A model generated the notes under the pieces. The model had not been told where the DNA came from and made no database searches. It saw only the letters and a program-made list of their open reading frames with translations. The translations under genes were made by a program, and so were the position numbers. Below, in pieces: positions 18,123-25,386 of a DNA stretch of 64,000 nucleotides. Every line of letters starts with the position of its first letter. Positions within the stretch are counted from its first letter, which is position 1. The DNA lies in contig ONJX01000022.1 of assembly GCA_900318255.1 (NCBI GenBank), forward strand, positions 1-64,000, given 5' to 3'. Origin of the DNA: an uncultured Prevotellaceae bacterium. GTDB taxonomy: Bacteria; Bacteroidota; Bacteroidia; Bacteroidales; Muribaculaceae.

Positions 18123-19235
18123 ATGAGTAACGAGAGAATAATACACATAGGCATCACTCATGGCGACACTAATGGCGTGGGCTATGAGGTGATAATGAAA
18201 TGCTTCGCAAGCAACGACATCCTTGAGCTGTGCACGCCCATCGTCTATGGCTCAAGCAAGATAATGAACTACCATCGCAAGGCGTTAGGGATACAGACCA
18301 CACAGGTCAACATCACTCGCAACGCTGACTATGTGAAAGAGGGACAACTCAACCTGGTGGAGGTCATCAACGATGAGGTAAAAATTGAGCTGGGGCAACC
18401 TGGCAAGCAAGCCGGCAACGCCGCGTTCCAGGCTCTGGAAGCTGCCGTGAGCGACCTCAAGAAAGGTGACATCGATGTGCTCGTGACAGCACCCATCAAC
18501 AAGGACAACATCCACAGCGAGGAGTTCTCTTTCCCAGGCCACACCGAGTACCTGGAGACCTGCCTCGGCGACGGCGACAAGGCTCTGATGATACTGTGCA
18601 GCGACAAGCTGCGGGTGGCTCTGGTAACCACTCACATCCCTGTGGCAAAGGTGGCACAAAGTATTAACAAAGACATCATTCTGGAGAAACTGCGCATCTT
18701 CAACGACTCGCTGCAACGCGACTTCAATATCCAGAAGCCTCGCATCGCCGTGCTAGGCCTTAACCCTCACAGCGGTGACAACGGGCTGCTGGGCTCCGAG
18801 GAGAAAGAAATCATAGAGCCAGCAATACAGCAAGCCAACGAGGAGCAAATCCTGTGCTTCGGTCCTTATCCTGCCGACGGTTTCTTTGGCAGCAGCCAGT
18901 ATCTGCGCTTCGACGGCGTGCTGGCCATGTATCACGACCAGGGTCTCACACCGTTCAAGACTATCGCCATGAACGAGGGGGTGAACGTGACTGCCGGCTT
19001 GCCCTTTGTGCGCACCAGCCCCGACCACGGCACGGGCTATGACATTGCTGGGCAGGGGGTTGCCAGTGAGGCATCGATGCGTCACGCCATCTACACTGCC
19101 ATCGACATCTACCGCAACCGCCAGCGCTGGGACGAGATGTACCAGAACCCACTCAAGAAGCAATACTTTGACAAGGGTAAGGACAACGTGGTCCTCGACC
19201 TTACCAAGATTGAAGATGAAGAACCGCTAGGGTAG
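18123..19235 (+). CDS. pdxA: 4-hydroxythreonine-4-phosphate dehydrogenase
   Basis: This 370-residue metal-dependent enzyme belongs to the DXP-dependent route to pyridoxal phosphate. Motifs include HGDTNGVGYEVIMK near the N-terminus, VTAPINKDNI (about 121-130) and the metal-site histidines in VTTHIPVAKVAQ (about 170) and MYHDQGLTPFK (about 270). The substrate loop TSPDHGTGYDIAG (about 298-310) is also visible. The N-terminal part and length are normal. It lies at the head of the run that continues into the inositol-lipid genes, separated from the next gene by a 9-bp CTAGA array. Functional linkage to that pathway is not obvious. Confidence 0.95.
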   Translation: MSNERIIHIGITHGDTNGVGYEVIMKCFASNDILELCTPIVYGSSKIMNYHRKALGIQTTQVNITRNADYVKEGQLNLVEVINDEVKIELGQPGKQAGNAAFQALEAAVSDLKKGDIDVLVTAPINKDNIHSEEFSFPGHTEYLETCLGDGDKALMILCSDKLRVALVTTHIPVAKVAQSINKDIILEKLRIFNDSLQRDFNIQKPRIAVLGLNPHSGDNGLLGSEEKEIIEPAIQQANEEQILCFGPYPADGFFGSSQYLRFDGVLAMYHDQGLTPFKTIAMNEGVNVTAGLPFVRTSPDHGTGYDIAGQGVASEASMRHAIYTAIDIYRNRQRWDEMYQNPLKKQYFDKGKDNVVLDLTKIEDEEPLG

Positions 19236-19261
19236 AGGGGGTAAATGTTAAATAGCTACAT

Positions 19262-19315
19262 CTAGAAAGTCTAGATAATCTAGAAAATCTAGATAGTCTA
19301 GAACTTCTAGAAGAA
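19262..19315. repeat. 9-bp CTAGA array 2 (6 units)
   Basis: CTAG begins at 19262, 19271, 19280, 19289, 19298 and 19307, exactly 9 bp apart. The array ends about 22 bases before the start codon at 19337. Confidence 0.95.
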
Positions 19316-19336
19316 CTAAAAAACTAAGAACTAACT

Positions 19337-20035
19337 ATGCATTACGCGATAATAGCTGCTGGCGAGGGGTCACGACTGGCACAAGAGGGTGTCGAGAAGC
19401 CTAAGCCTCTAGTAGAGCTCAACGGAGAGCCCATGATAATGAGGCTCATGAACATATTCAGGCGCTGTCATGCCGAGAGCATCTCGGTCATCATCAACGA
19501 CTTCATGCCCGAGGTGAGAACTTTTCTCGACAACGTGACTCTCGAAGTGCCACTCAACGTGGTAGTGAAATCTACACCCAGCTCCATGCACAGCTTCTGG
19601 GAGCTGAGCAAGGTGATGAAGCCAGGAAAGTTCTGCCTCACCACGGTCGATACCATCTTCCGGGAGGACGACTTCGCGCGCTACATCGCCGCCTTCGAGG
19701 ACGACGACCGTCACGACGGACTCTGGGCTGTGACACCATTCATCGACGATGAGAAACCGCTTTATGTGGATGTGAACCGCAACATGAGCATCAAAGCCTT
19801 TTGCGACAAGCCCTTCGATGGTGTCAAGTATGTCTCGGGTGGGGTATATGCCATGACCCACAAGGCATTTCCTGTGCTCAACGACTGCATCGACAAGGGT
19901 GTCTCGCGCATGCGCAACTTCCAGCGAGCTCTCATCGCGGCGGGCATGAAACTCAAGGCCTACAGCATTGACAAAATCATCGATGTGGATCACGCCAGCG
20001 ACATCGAGGTGGCACAGGCGTTTATAAAATCATAA
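19337..20035 (+). CDS. Sugar/alcohol-phosphate nucleotidyltransferase (NTP transferase)
   Basis: This 232-residue nucleotidyltransferase has the family signature IIAAGEGSRLAQ at residues 5-16 and KPKPLVELNG at about 21-30. A metal-site aspartate is seen in TTVDTIF (about 110). Such enzymes activate a phosphorylated sugar or alcohol as an NDP derivative. It lies just upstream of an ATP-grasp protein and a CDP-alcohol phosphatidyltransferase and 3 kb before inositol-phosphate synthase. It may therefore make a nucleotide-activated head group or precursor for the inositol-lipid pathway, but this is inference. The substrate cannot be read from sequence. Confidence 0.8.
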   Translation: MHYAIIAAGEGSRLAQEGVEKPKPLVELNGEPMIMRLMNIFRRCHAESISVIINDFMPEVRTFLDNVTLEVPLNVVVKSTPSSMHSFWELSKVMKPGKFCLTTVDTIFREDDFARYIAAFEDDDRHDGLWAVTPFIDDEKPLYVDVNRNMSIKAFCDKPFDGVKYVSGGVYAMTHKAFPVLNDCIDKGVSRMRNFQRALIAAGMKLKAYSIDKIIDVDHASDIEVAQAFIKS

Positions 20036-20077
20036 TCATAAGATAGTGACTTCTCACAACTCATAACACAATTTATT

Positions 20078-20950
20078 ATGGCCGACATCAACATTGCAGG
20101 AATAATGAGGGCAGGAGCCTATTCTCCTAACCACATAGGCAACGACACAGCAATCTTCAACGCTGTGGCCGAGCAGCTGCGCAAGCGCGGGTGCATCGTC
20201 AACACCTACAGCGAGGAGCAGTTCAACAATAGCGACATTGAGGAAAACATCATCGTGAACATGTGCCGTGAACACAGCTCTATTGTGAAACTGCAAAAAC
20301 TGGAGAACAAGGGCAAGCTGGTTATCAACTCGGGCTACGGCATCGAGAACTGCACTCGTGAGCGCATGACACGCATCCTCCTGGGTAATGGAATTCCTTA
20401 CCCCGAGAGCATCATCGTCAACACCGACGAGGTGGTGAAAGACCGCCTGGAGCGCAGCGGGTTCCAGAGCTGCTGGATTAAGCGCGGCGACTTCCACGCC
20501 ATGCACAAGGAGGACGTGAGCTACGTCAGGCACAGCGAGGAGGCGCAAGAGGTGCTGCAAGAGTATTTCCTGCGAGGCATCAAGCGCGCTGTCATCAACG
20601 TGCACCTGGTGGGTGACCTCATCAAGTTCTATGGCGTGAGAGGCACTAACTATTTCTTCTGGTTCTACCCCTTCGATGAGGGGCACAGCAAGTATGGCCA
20701 CGAAGCCATCAACGGCAAGTCGCAGGGCCTGAAGTTTGACATCAAGCACCTCAAGAGCATCTGCAACCATGCTGCCGACGAGCTCAACATCGAGATCTAT
20801 GGCGGCGACTGCATCGTTGGTGCCGATGGCGACGTGAAAATCATCGACTTCAACGACTGGCCCAGCTTTGCTCCATGCCGCAACGATGCCGCACCACACA
20901 TCGCCAAGCGCATCATCAACATCATCAAGGAGCACAAATTTAATCTTTAA
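20078..20950 (+). CDS. ATP-grasp-like protein of the inositol-lipid locus
   Basis: This 290-residue soluble protein has an ATP-grasp-type layout. Its N-terminal substrate domain begins IAGIMRAGAYSPNHIGND. The middle has an ATP-binding region with WIKRGDFHAMH (about 147-157). The C-terminal metal site EIYGGDCIVGADGDVKIID, then FNDWPS (about 255-280), has the D..(N/D) pair typical of the fold. ATP-grasp enzymes join a carboxylate to an amine or thiol, so this could modify a head group. I do not recognise a characterised close relative. It is 42 bases after the nucleotidyltransferase and probably co-transcribed with it. Confidence 0.6.
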   Translation: MADINIAGIMRAGAYSPNHIGNDTAIFNAVAEQLRKRGCIVNTYSEEQFNNSDIEENIIVNMCREHSSIVKLQKLENKGKLVINSGYGIENCTRERMTRILLGNGIPYPESIIVNTDEVVKDRLERSGFQSCWIKRGDFHAMHKEDVSYVRHSEEAQEVLQEYFLRGIKRAVINVHLVGDLIKFYGVRGTNYFFWFYPFDEGHSKYGHEAINGKSQGLKFDIKHLKSICNHAADELNIEIYGGDCIVGADGDVKIIDFNDWPSFAPCRNDAAPHIAKRIINIIKEHKFNL

Positions 20951-20973
20951 TTGAGTAATTAAAAACATTTTAT

Positions 20974-21000
20974 CTAGATATTCTAGAAAAGCTAGAAAAT
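20974..21000. repeat. 9-bp CTAGA array 3 (3 units)
   Basis: CTAG begins at 20974, 20983 and 20992. The array lies between the ATP-grasp stop and the phosphatidyltransferase start at 21022. Confidence 0.85.
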
Positions 21001-21021
21001 ATATAACAAGCTGCCAAACAA

Positions 21022-21975
21022 ATGAATTTTAAGGAATTAAAACAACAATACAACGCATCGCTCAAGTCGATGGACACCGAGGAGCACATCGACCTGTGGT
21101 TTTATAGACCGCTAGGCTTTGCCTGGGCTGCACTTTTCGCAAAACTCGGCATCTCGCCTAATGTTGTCACCATCGCTTCCATCTTTCTAGGTGTGGGTGG
21201 GGGTGTGCTGCTCTATTTTGGGGCTTCACCACTGCTGTGGCTCAACTACCTGGGGATATTCCTCATCATCTGGGCAAACACCTACGACAGTGCCGACGGA
21301 CAGCTGGCACGACTCACAAAGCAATACTCGCAGATAGGGCGCATCCTCGACGGCGTGAGCGGCGACTTGTGGTTCTTTGCCATCTACTTCGCTCTCGTCT
21401 TCCGCGAGCTGCACTTTGGCGACGCCTGGCTGGGCGATTTCTTCGGCCACCACAGCTGGATAATATGGACCCTGGCGATTGCCGCCGGTGTGAGTCACGC
21501 CTTGCAATGCGCCATGGCCGACTATTACCGCCAGTTCCACCTCTACTTCCTCAAGGGCGAGGGAGGCAGCGAGCTTGAGAGCACCGAGCAGCTCGACGAG
21601 CAAATAAAGCAATCTACGGGCTTCAAGCGCATCACCATGTTCTTCTATCGCAACTACACTGCCAACCAGGAGCGTCTCACTCCTGCCATGCAACGGCTGC
21701 GCCGCGAGCTCAAGAACCGCTTTGGCGACAACGTGGCACCGCAGCAGTTTCGCGACGAGTTCCGCCAGCTGAGCCTGCCGCTGATGAAATACACTAACAT
21801 GCTCACCTTCAACACCCGCACCATCGCCATGTTCATCTCGGTGATAGTGCGCATCCCTTGGCTCTATTTCGTCTTCGAGCTCGTAGTGCTCAACGCCATG
21901 CTAGTCTATATGATTTGGCGTCACGAGACCTTCTGCCGCAAGCTCACGCGCGACCTGCAAGCAGGCAAGTTTTAA
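21022..21975 (+). CDS. CDP-alcohol phosphatidyltransferase (candidate phosphatidylinositol-phosphate synthase)
   Basis: This 317-residue membrane enzyme transfers a CDP-linked lipid to an alcohol. The catalytic signature reads DSADGQLAR (about 91-99), then GRILDGVSGD (about 108-117), which gives the D(x2)DG(x2)AR(x8)G(x3)D(x3)D pattern complete. About five membrane helices are visible. With myo-inositol-1-phosphate synthase 1.3 kb downstream, inositol phosphate is the likely acceptor, giving phosphatidylinositol phosphate, as in the Bacteroides thetaiotaomicron inositol-lipid cluster around its MIPS (recalled as BT_1526) and PIPS (BT_1523). The assignment rests on this context. Confidence 0.82.
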   Translation: MNFKELKQQYNASLKSMDTEEHIDLWFYRPLGFAWAALFAKLGISPNVVTIASIFLGVGGGVLLYFGASPLLWLNYLGIFLIIWANTYDSADGQLARLTKQYSQIGRILDGVSGDLWFFAIYFALVFRELHFGDAWLGDFFGHHSWIIWTLAIAAGVSHALQCAMADYYRQFHLYFLKGEGGSELESTEQLDEQIKQSTGFKRITMFFYRNYTANQERLTPAMQRLRRELKNRFGDNVAPQQFRDEFRQLSLPLMKYTNMLTFNTRTIAMFISVIVRIPWLYFVFELVVLNAMLVYMIWRHETFCRKLTRDLQAGKF

Positions 21976-22041
21976 GTATTAAGTGATAAATGTTAAGTGT
22001 TAAGTAGGGACAAGGCGTGCCTTGTCCGTTAACTGTTAAGC
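21972..22041. repeat. Heptamer array with embedded palindrome
   Basis: Units TTAAGTA, TTAAGTG, ATAAATG, TTAAGTG and TTAAGTA run at exact 7-bp steps. GGGACAA, GGCGTGC and CTTGTCC follow in the same register and form a palindrome at 22008-22027, then GTTAACT and GTTAAGC. It abuts the stop codon of the phosphatidyltransferase and runs straight into 9-bp array 4. Confidence 0.9.
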
Positions 22042-22042
22042 G

Positions 22043-22204
22043 CTAGAATATCTAGAACTTCGAGAATATCTAGAACTTCTAGAATCTCTAGAACATCTAG
22101 GATTTCTAGAGCATCTAGAACATCTAGAACTTCTAGAATCTCTAGAATATCTAGAATATCTAGAATCTCTAGAATATCTAGTATTTCTAGAACTTCTATA
22201 AAAA
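22043..22204. repeat. 9-bp CTAGA array 4 (18 units)
   Basis: From 22043 every ninth base starts a CTAG (22052, 22070, 22079 and so on to 22187), with only the units at 22061 (CGAG) and 22196 (CTAT) degenerate. Unit consensus is CTAGAAYWT. It ends 10 bases before the HAD start codon. Confidence 0.97.
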
Positions 22205-22214
22205 ACTCTAAACT

Positions 22215-22931
22215 ATGAACTATAAACTAATAAAGGGCATCATCTTCGACTACGGAGGCACCATCGACAGTCGTGGCGTGCATTGGAGCGAGGTGATTTG
22301 GGACGGCTATCAGGCCGCTGGCGTGCCCGTCACCAAGGAGCAGTTCCGCGACAGCTATGTGGTGGCCGAGCGCGAGCTGGCACGGGTGCGGCACATCCTC
22401 CCCAACGACAACTTCCACGACTTGCTGCTCAAGAAGATGCGCATCGAGCTGCAAGACCTGGCCAGCAAAGGCTACCTGCCGTGCCCCGACATTGAGCCAC
22501 TGGCACAGCAGGTGGCACAATATTGCTACGACGCGGCGCGCTCCAGCATCGAGGAGGCACGCCCTGTGCTCGAGGCCCTGTGCAAGCGCTATCCCATGAT
22601 GCTCGTGAGCAATTTCTATGGCAACGTTGACAGCGTGCTGCGCGACTTCGACCTGCGCAAGTATTTTAAAGGTGTCATCGAGAGCGCTGTTGTGGGAGTG
22701 CGCAAGCCCAACCCGGTAATCTTCAAGCTCGGCGTTGACGTGCTCGAGATGGAGCCGAGCGAGGTGCTCGTTGTGGGCGACAGCCTCAAGAAAGACATCC
22801 TCCCTGCCGAGTCGATAGGGTGCCAAGTGCTGTGGCTCAAAGGCAAAGGCTGGACGACCGACGAAGACGCCCACACTCATCCTGGCACCATCAAAAACCT
22901 CGCCCAAGTGGCAAGCATCCTAGGTGCCTGA
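22215..22931 (+). CDS. HAD-family hydrolase (candidate inositol-lipid phosphatase)
   Basis: This 238-residue haloacid-dehalogenase-type phosphatase shows variants of all four HAD motifs: FDYGGTID (about 10-17, where the first aspartate is the nucleophile), MLVSNFYGN (about 131), the lysine in VVGVRKPNP (about 160) and VVGDSLKKDIL (about 180). Motif I has GGT instead of the common DGT, so the usual second aspartate (acid/base) is glycine. This occurs in some subfamilies but leaves activity in question. Placed between the phosphatidyltransferase and inositol-phosphate synthase, it could remove phosphate from phosphatidylinositol phosphate. A soluble phosphosugar phosphatase is the alternative. 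Confidence 0.8.
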   Translation: MNYKLIKGIIFDYGGTIDSRGVHWSEVIWDGYQAAGVPVTKEQFRDSYVVAERELARVRHILPNDNFHDLLLKKMRIELQDLASKGYLPCPDIEPLAQQVAQYCYDAARSSIEEARPVLEALCKRYPMMLVSNFYGNVDSVLRDFDLRKYFKGVIESAVVGVRKPNPVIFKLGVDVLEMEPSEVLVVGDSLKKDILPAESIGCQVLWLKGKGWTTDEDAHTHPGTIKNLAQVASILGA

Positions 22932-23009
22932 CCATCGAGGGGCGCCATCATTGTTTGTCTATAGACAACCATAGCAAGAAAATCTTGGGATTGATAAAAC
23001 TTCAACACG

Positions 23010-23046
23010 AAAAGGGCTGAAAAATTCATTTTTCGCCCTTTTTTGG
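23010..23046 (+). terminator. Rho-independent terminator
   Basis: The stem AAAAGGGC (23010-23017) pairs with GCCCTTTT (23035-23042), extended inwards by GAAAAA/TTTTTC and followed by T. It separates the HAD gene from the inositol-phosphate synthase gene. Confidence 0.75.
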
Positions 23047-23185
23047 GCATTTTTAGGGTTTAATGGGGTGGGGTAACATTATGTTTTGTTAACTATAAAT
23101 TACTGCTCGTATGTTAAATTTAAGTTGCCTTCACTAAAACACAGCATCGTTGTGTATATTTAACGATTAAAGTTTCTTAAATCGT

Positions 23186-23215
23186 TTTGCGGTTTAGAAA
23201 AAGGCAGTACCTTTA
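23186..23215 (+). promoter_or_regulatory. Promoter of the inositol-phosphate synthase gene
   Basis: A TTTG at 23186-23189 and TACCTTTA at 23208-23215 are separated by 18 bases, which fits the Bacteroidota -33/-7 layout with one mismatch. The start codon follows at 23289. Confidence 0.6.
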
Positions 23216-23288
23216 CAGCGCTTTTTTCGCTAAAAACGCAAAAAACGAGAATATTAACTAACAGAAAGATAACATTAATTTATTTACT

Positions 23289-24596
23289 ATGAGTAATCCA
23301 AACGTAAAACCCGCTACCGGCAAATTAGGTATCATGGTAGTTGGTCTGGGTGCTGTGAGCACCACTTTCATGACTGGTGTCTTGATGACACGTAAGAAAC
23401 TTGCTAAGCCTATCGGCTCAATGACTCAATACGACAAAATCCGCGTTGGTCGCGGCCAGAACAAGCAATACCTCCATTACAAAGATATCGTGCCACTGGC
23501 AAAGCTCGACGACATCGTGTTTGCAGCTTGGGACGTATATCCTGCTAATGCCTATGAGAGCGCCATCAACGCCGAGGTGCTCAAAGAGAAGGACATCGAG
23601 CCAGTAAAAGACGAGCTCATCAAAATCAAACCCCTCAAGGCTGCCTTCGACAAGAACTATGCTAAGCGCCTCGACGGCGACAACGTGAAGCAGTGCAAGG
23701 ATCGCTGGGACATGATGGAGCAAGTGCGTGAAGACATACGCAACTTCAAGAAAGAGACTGGCGTTGATCGCGTGGTTGTGCTCTGGGCGGCTTCTACCGA
23801 AATTTATGTCGCTCCCGACAAGAACGTACACTATACCCTTGATCAACTCGAGGCAGCTATGAAGGCCAACGATGTGGCTCACATCGCACCCTCCATGTGC
23901 TATGCCTACGCTGCTTTGAAAGAGGACTGCCCATTTATCATGGGTGCTCCTAACACCACCGTTGACATCCCCGCAATGTGGCAACTGAGCGAGGAGACCA
24001 AGGTGCCCATCGCTGGCAAGGACTTCAAGACTGGCCAAACTCTCGTTAAGAGCGGTTTCGCTCCTATCATCGGCGCCCGCATGCTCGGCATGAGCGGTTG
24101 GTTCTCAACCAACATTCTGGGCAACCGCGACGGCCTCGTGCTCGATGAGCCCGCCAACTTCCGCACTAAAGAGGTGAGCAAACTCTCTACTCTCGAGTCA
24201 ATCCTAGTAGCCGAGGATCAACCCGACCTCTACAGCGACATCTTCCACAAAGTGCGCATCAACTACTACCCACCTCGCAACGACAACAAAGAGGGCTGGG
24301 ACAACATCGACATCTTTGGATGGATGGGATATCCCATGCAAATCAAGATCAACTTCCTGTGCCGCGACTCTATCCTCGCTGCACCACTGTGCCTTGACCT
24401 GTGCTTGCTCATGGACCTGGCTCACCGCGCCGGACGCTACGGCACTCAGCGCTTCCTGAGCTTCTTCCTCAAGAGCCCTATGCACGACTACACAGTTGAT
24501 GAAGTTCCCGTTAACCACCTCTTCCAGCAGCACGTGATGCTCAAGAACGCTATCCGCGAGATGGGAGGCTATGAGGCCGACGAGGAAATCGACTAA
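23289..24596 (+). CDS. ino1: Myo-inositol-1-phosphate synthase
   Basis: This 435-residue NAD-dependent enzyme turns glucose 6-phosphate into inositol 1-phosphate. The NAD site GIMVVGLGAVSTTFM lies at about 14-28. The core GAPNTTVDIPAMWQL, SGFAPIIGARMLGMSGW and the later WDNIDIFGWMGYPMQIKINF (with substrate-binding lysines) match the bacterial/Bacteroidota type. The enzyme is rare in bacteria. It supplies the head group for inositol phospholipids and inositol sphingolipids, so the genes at 19.3-22.9 kb are read as its pathway. It has its own promoter and terminator, so it can be regulated separately. Confidence 0.93.
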   Translation: MSNPNVKPATGKLGIMVVGLGAVSTTFMTGVLMTRKKLAKPIGSMTQYDKIRVGRGQNKQYLHYKDIVPLAKLDDIVFAAWDVYPANAYESAINAEVLKEKDIEPVKDELIKIKPLKAAFDKNYAKRLDGDNVKQCKDRWDMMEQVREDIRNFKKETGVDRVVVLWAASTEIYVAPDKNVHYTLDQLEAAMKANDVAHIAPSMCYAYAALKEDCPFIMGAPNTTVDIPAMWQLSEETKVPIAGKDFKTGQTLVKSGFAPIIGARMLGMSGWFSTNILGNRDGLVLDEPANFRTKEVSKLSTLESILVAEDQPDLYSDIFHKVRINYYPPRNDNKEGWDNIDIFGWMGYPMQIKINFLCRDSILAAPLCLDLCLLMDLAHRAGRYGTQRFLSFFLKSPMHDYTVDEVPVNHLFQQHVMLKNAIREMGGYEADEEID

Positions 24597-24665
24597 GGCC
24601 CTGGCGCTGGGACTTGTTATATTTGGAAAAAACTAACTTCCTAAATATTCAAACCTTTCTTACAT

Positions 24666-24702
24666 GTGAGCCTCCCACCTGCCGTGCGAGGCTCACATTT
24701 TC
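24666..24702 (+). terminator. Rho-independent terminator
   Basis: The stem GTGAGCCTC (24666-24674) pairs with GAGGCTCAC (24688-24696) and is followed by ATTTTC. It ends the inositol-phosphate synthase transcript. It also shows that a GTG at 24666 is not the start of the next gene. Confidence 0.75.
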
Positions 24703-24734
24703 AAAAAAAGGCAAAATACACATTTCACGGCTAC

Positions 24735-25061
24735 ATGCAATTCACCAGTCAAGAAAAAATAGCAGTGCTGAGCCTACTCATTGAGATGGCCAACGCCAAC
24801 GACCAGATTGCCTACGAGGAGATGATCACCATCAACCTCATCTGCCAGAAGCTAGAAATCGACCACGACTCGTTTGTCGTGGCCTACGACCTGCGATGTG
24901 AACACGCCATCGAGGTGCTCAAAAACATGAGCGACGACAAGAAATTGCAACTGGCGAGGATGATGGTGGAGATAATCGACAGCGACAACAACGTTGACGA
25001 CCGAGAGATAGCTCTGCTAAACCACGCCTGCCATGAGATAGGCATCGACACTCTATTATAA
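24735..25061 (+). CDS. TerB-like helical protein
   Basis: This 108-residue, all-helical acidic protein opens FTSQEKIAVLSLLIEMANAN. Two repeated EMxxxNxIxxxE and DSDNNVDDREIALLN segments follow, with the acidic pattern of the TerB/tellurite-resistance-like domain. Such domains bind divalent metal and occur in many stress systems. The start at 24735 avoids the terminator hairpin at 24666-24696. It is followed after 29 bases by a small lipoprotein gene. Role unknown. Confidence 0.65.
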   Translation: MQFTSQEKIAVLSLLIEMANANDQIAYEEMITINLICQKLEIDHDSFVVAYDLRCEHAIEVLKNMSDDKKLQLARMMVEIIDSDNNVDDREIALLNHACHEIGIDTLL

Positions 25062-25090
25062 CAAAACCTCACCAACTAATTTGCACCACG

Positions 25091-25297
25091 ATGAAAAGAA
25101 CAAGAAAAACACTTAGCTTAGCATTGACAATAACTCTGGTGGCGGTAGCCATGGCCTTCACCTCAGCCAGCTGCAACCGCATGGTGACCTACGAGGACGG
25201 AATGTTTGACTACAACGAAATCTACACCAACGACGCCACCGACGACCTGCTGCAAATCAATAGCGAAATCGACAACGACGACACCGAGCGATATTGA
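25091..25297 (+). CDS. Small lipoprotein
   Basis: This 68-residue protein has a basic start (MKRTRKT), a hydrophobic segment and a lipobox-like FTSASC, with the lipid cysteine at about residue 28. The mature part is only about 40 residues and rich in Asp, Asn and Glu (NDATDDLLQINSEIDNDD). No family recognised. It lies 29 bases after the TerB-like gene and may be in one transcript with it. Confidence 0.6.
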   Translation: MKRTRKTLSLALTITLVAVAMAFTSASCNRMVTYEDGMFDYNEIYTNDATDDLLQINSEIDNDDTERY

Positions 25298-25386
25298 AAA
25301 TATTATTTAGATATTTATTAACAAAGACGTAACAAAACGCAATTTTTCTCGTTCTTATTATATAAAGAAACAACGCAACATTTTTT

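Noticed and set aside
22043..22204. Possible CRISPR array or centromere-like iterons
   Set aside because: The 9-bp units have no spacers, and there are no plasmid replication or partition genes in the window.
24666..24734. N-terminal extension of the TerB-like gene from a GTG
   Set aside because: The stretch forms the terminator hairpin of the preceding gene, so translation from there is unlikely.
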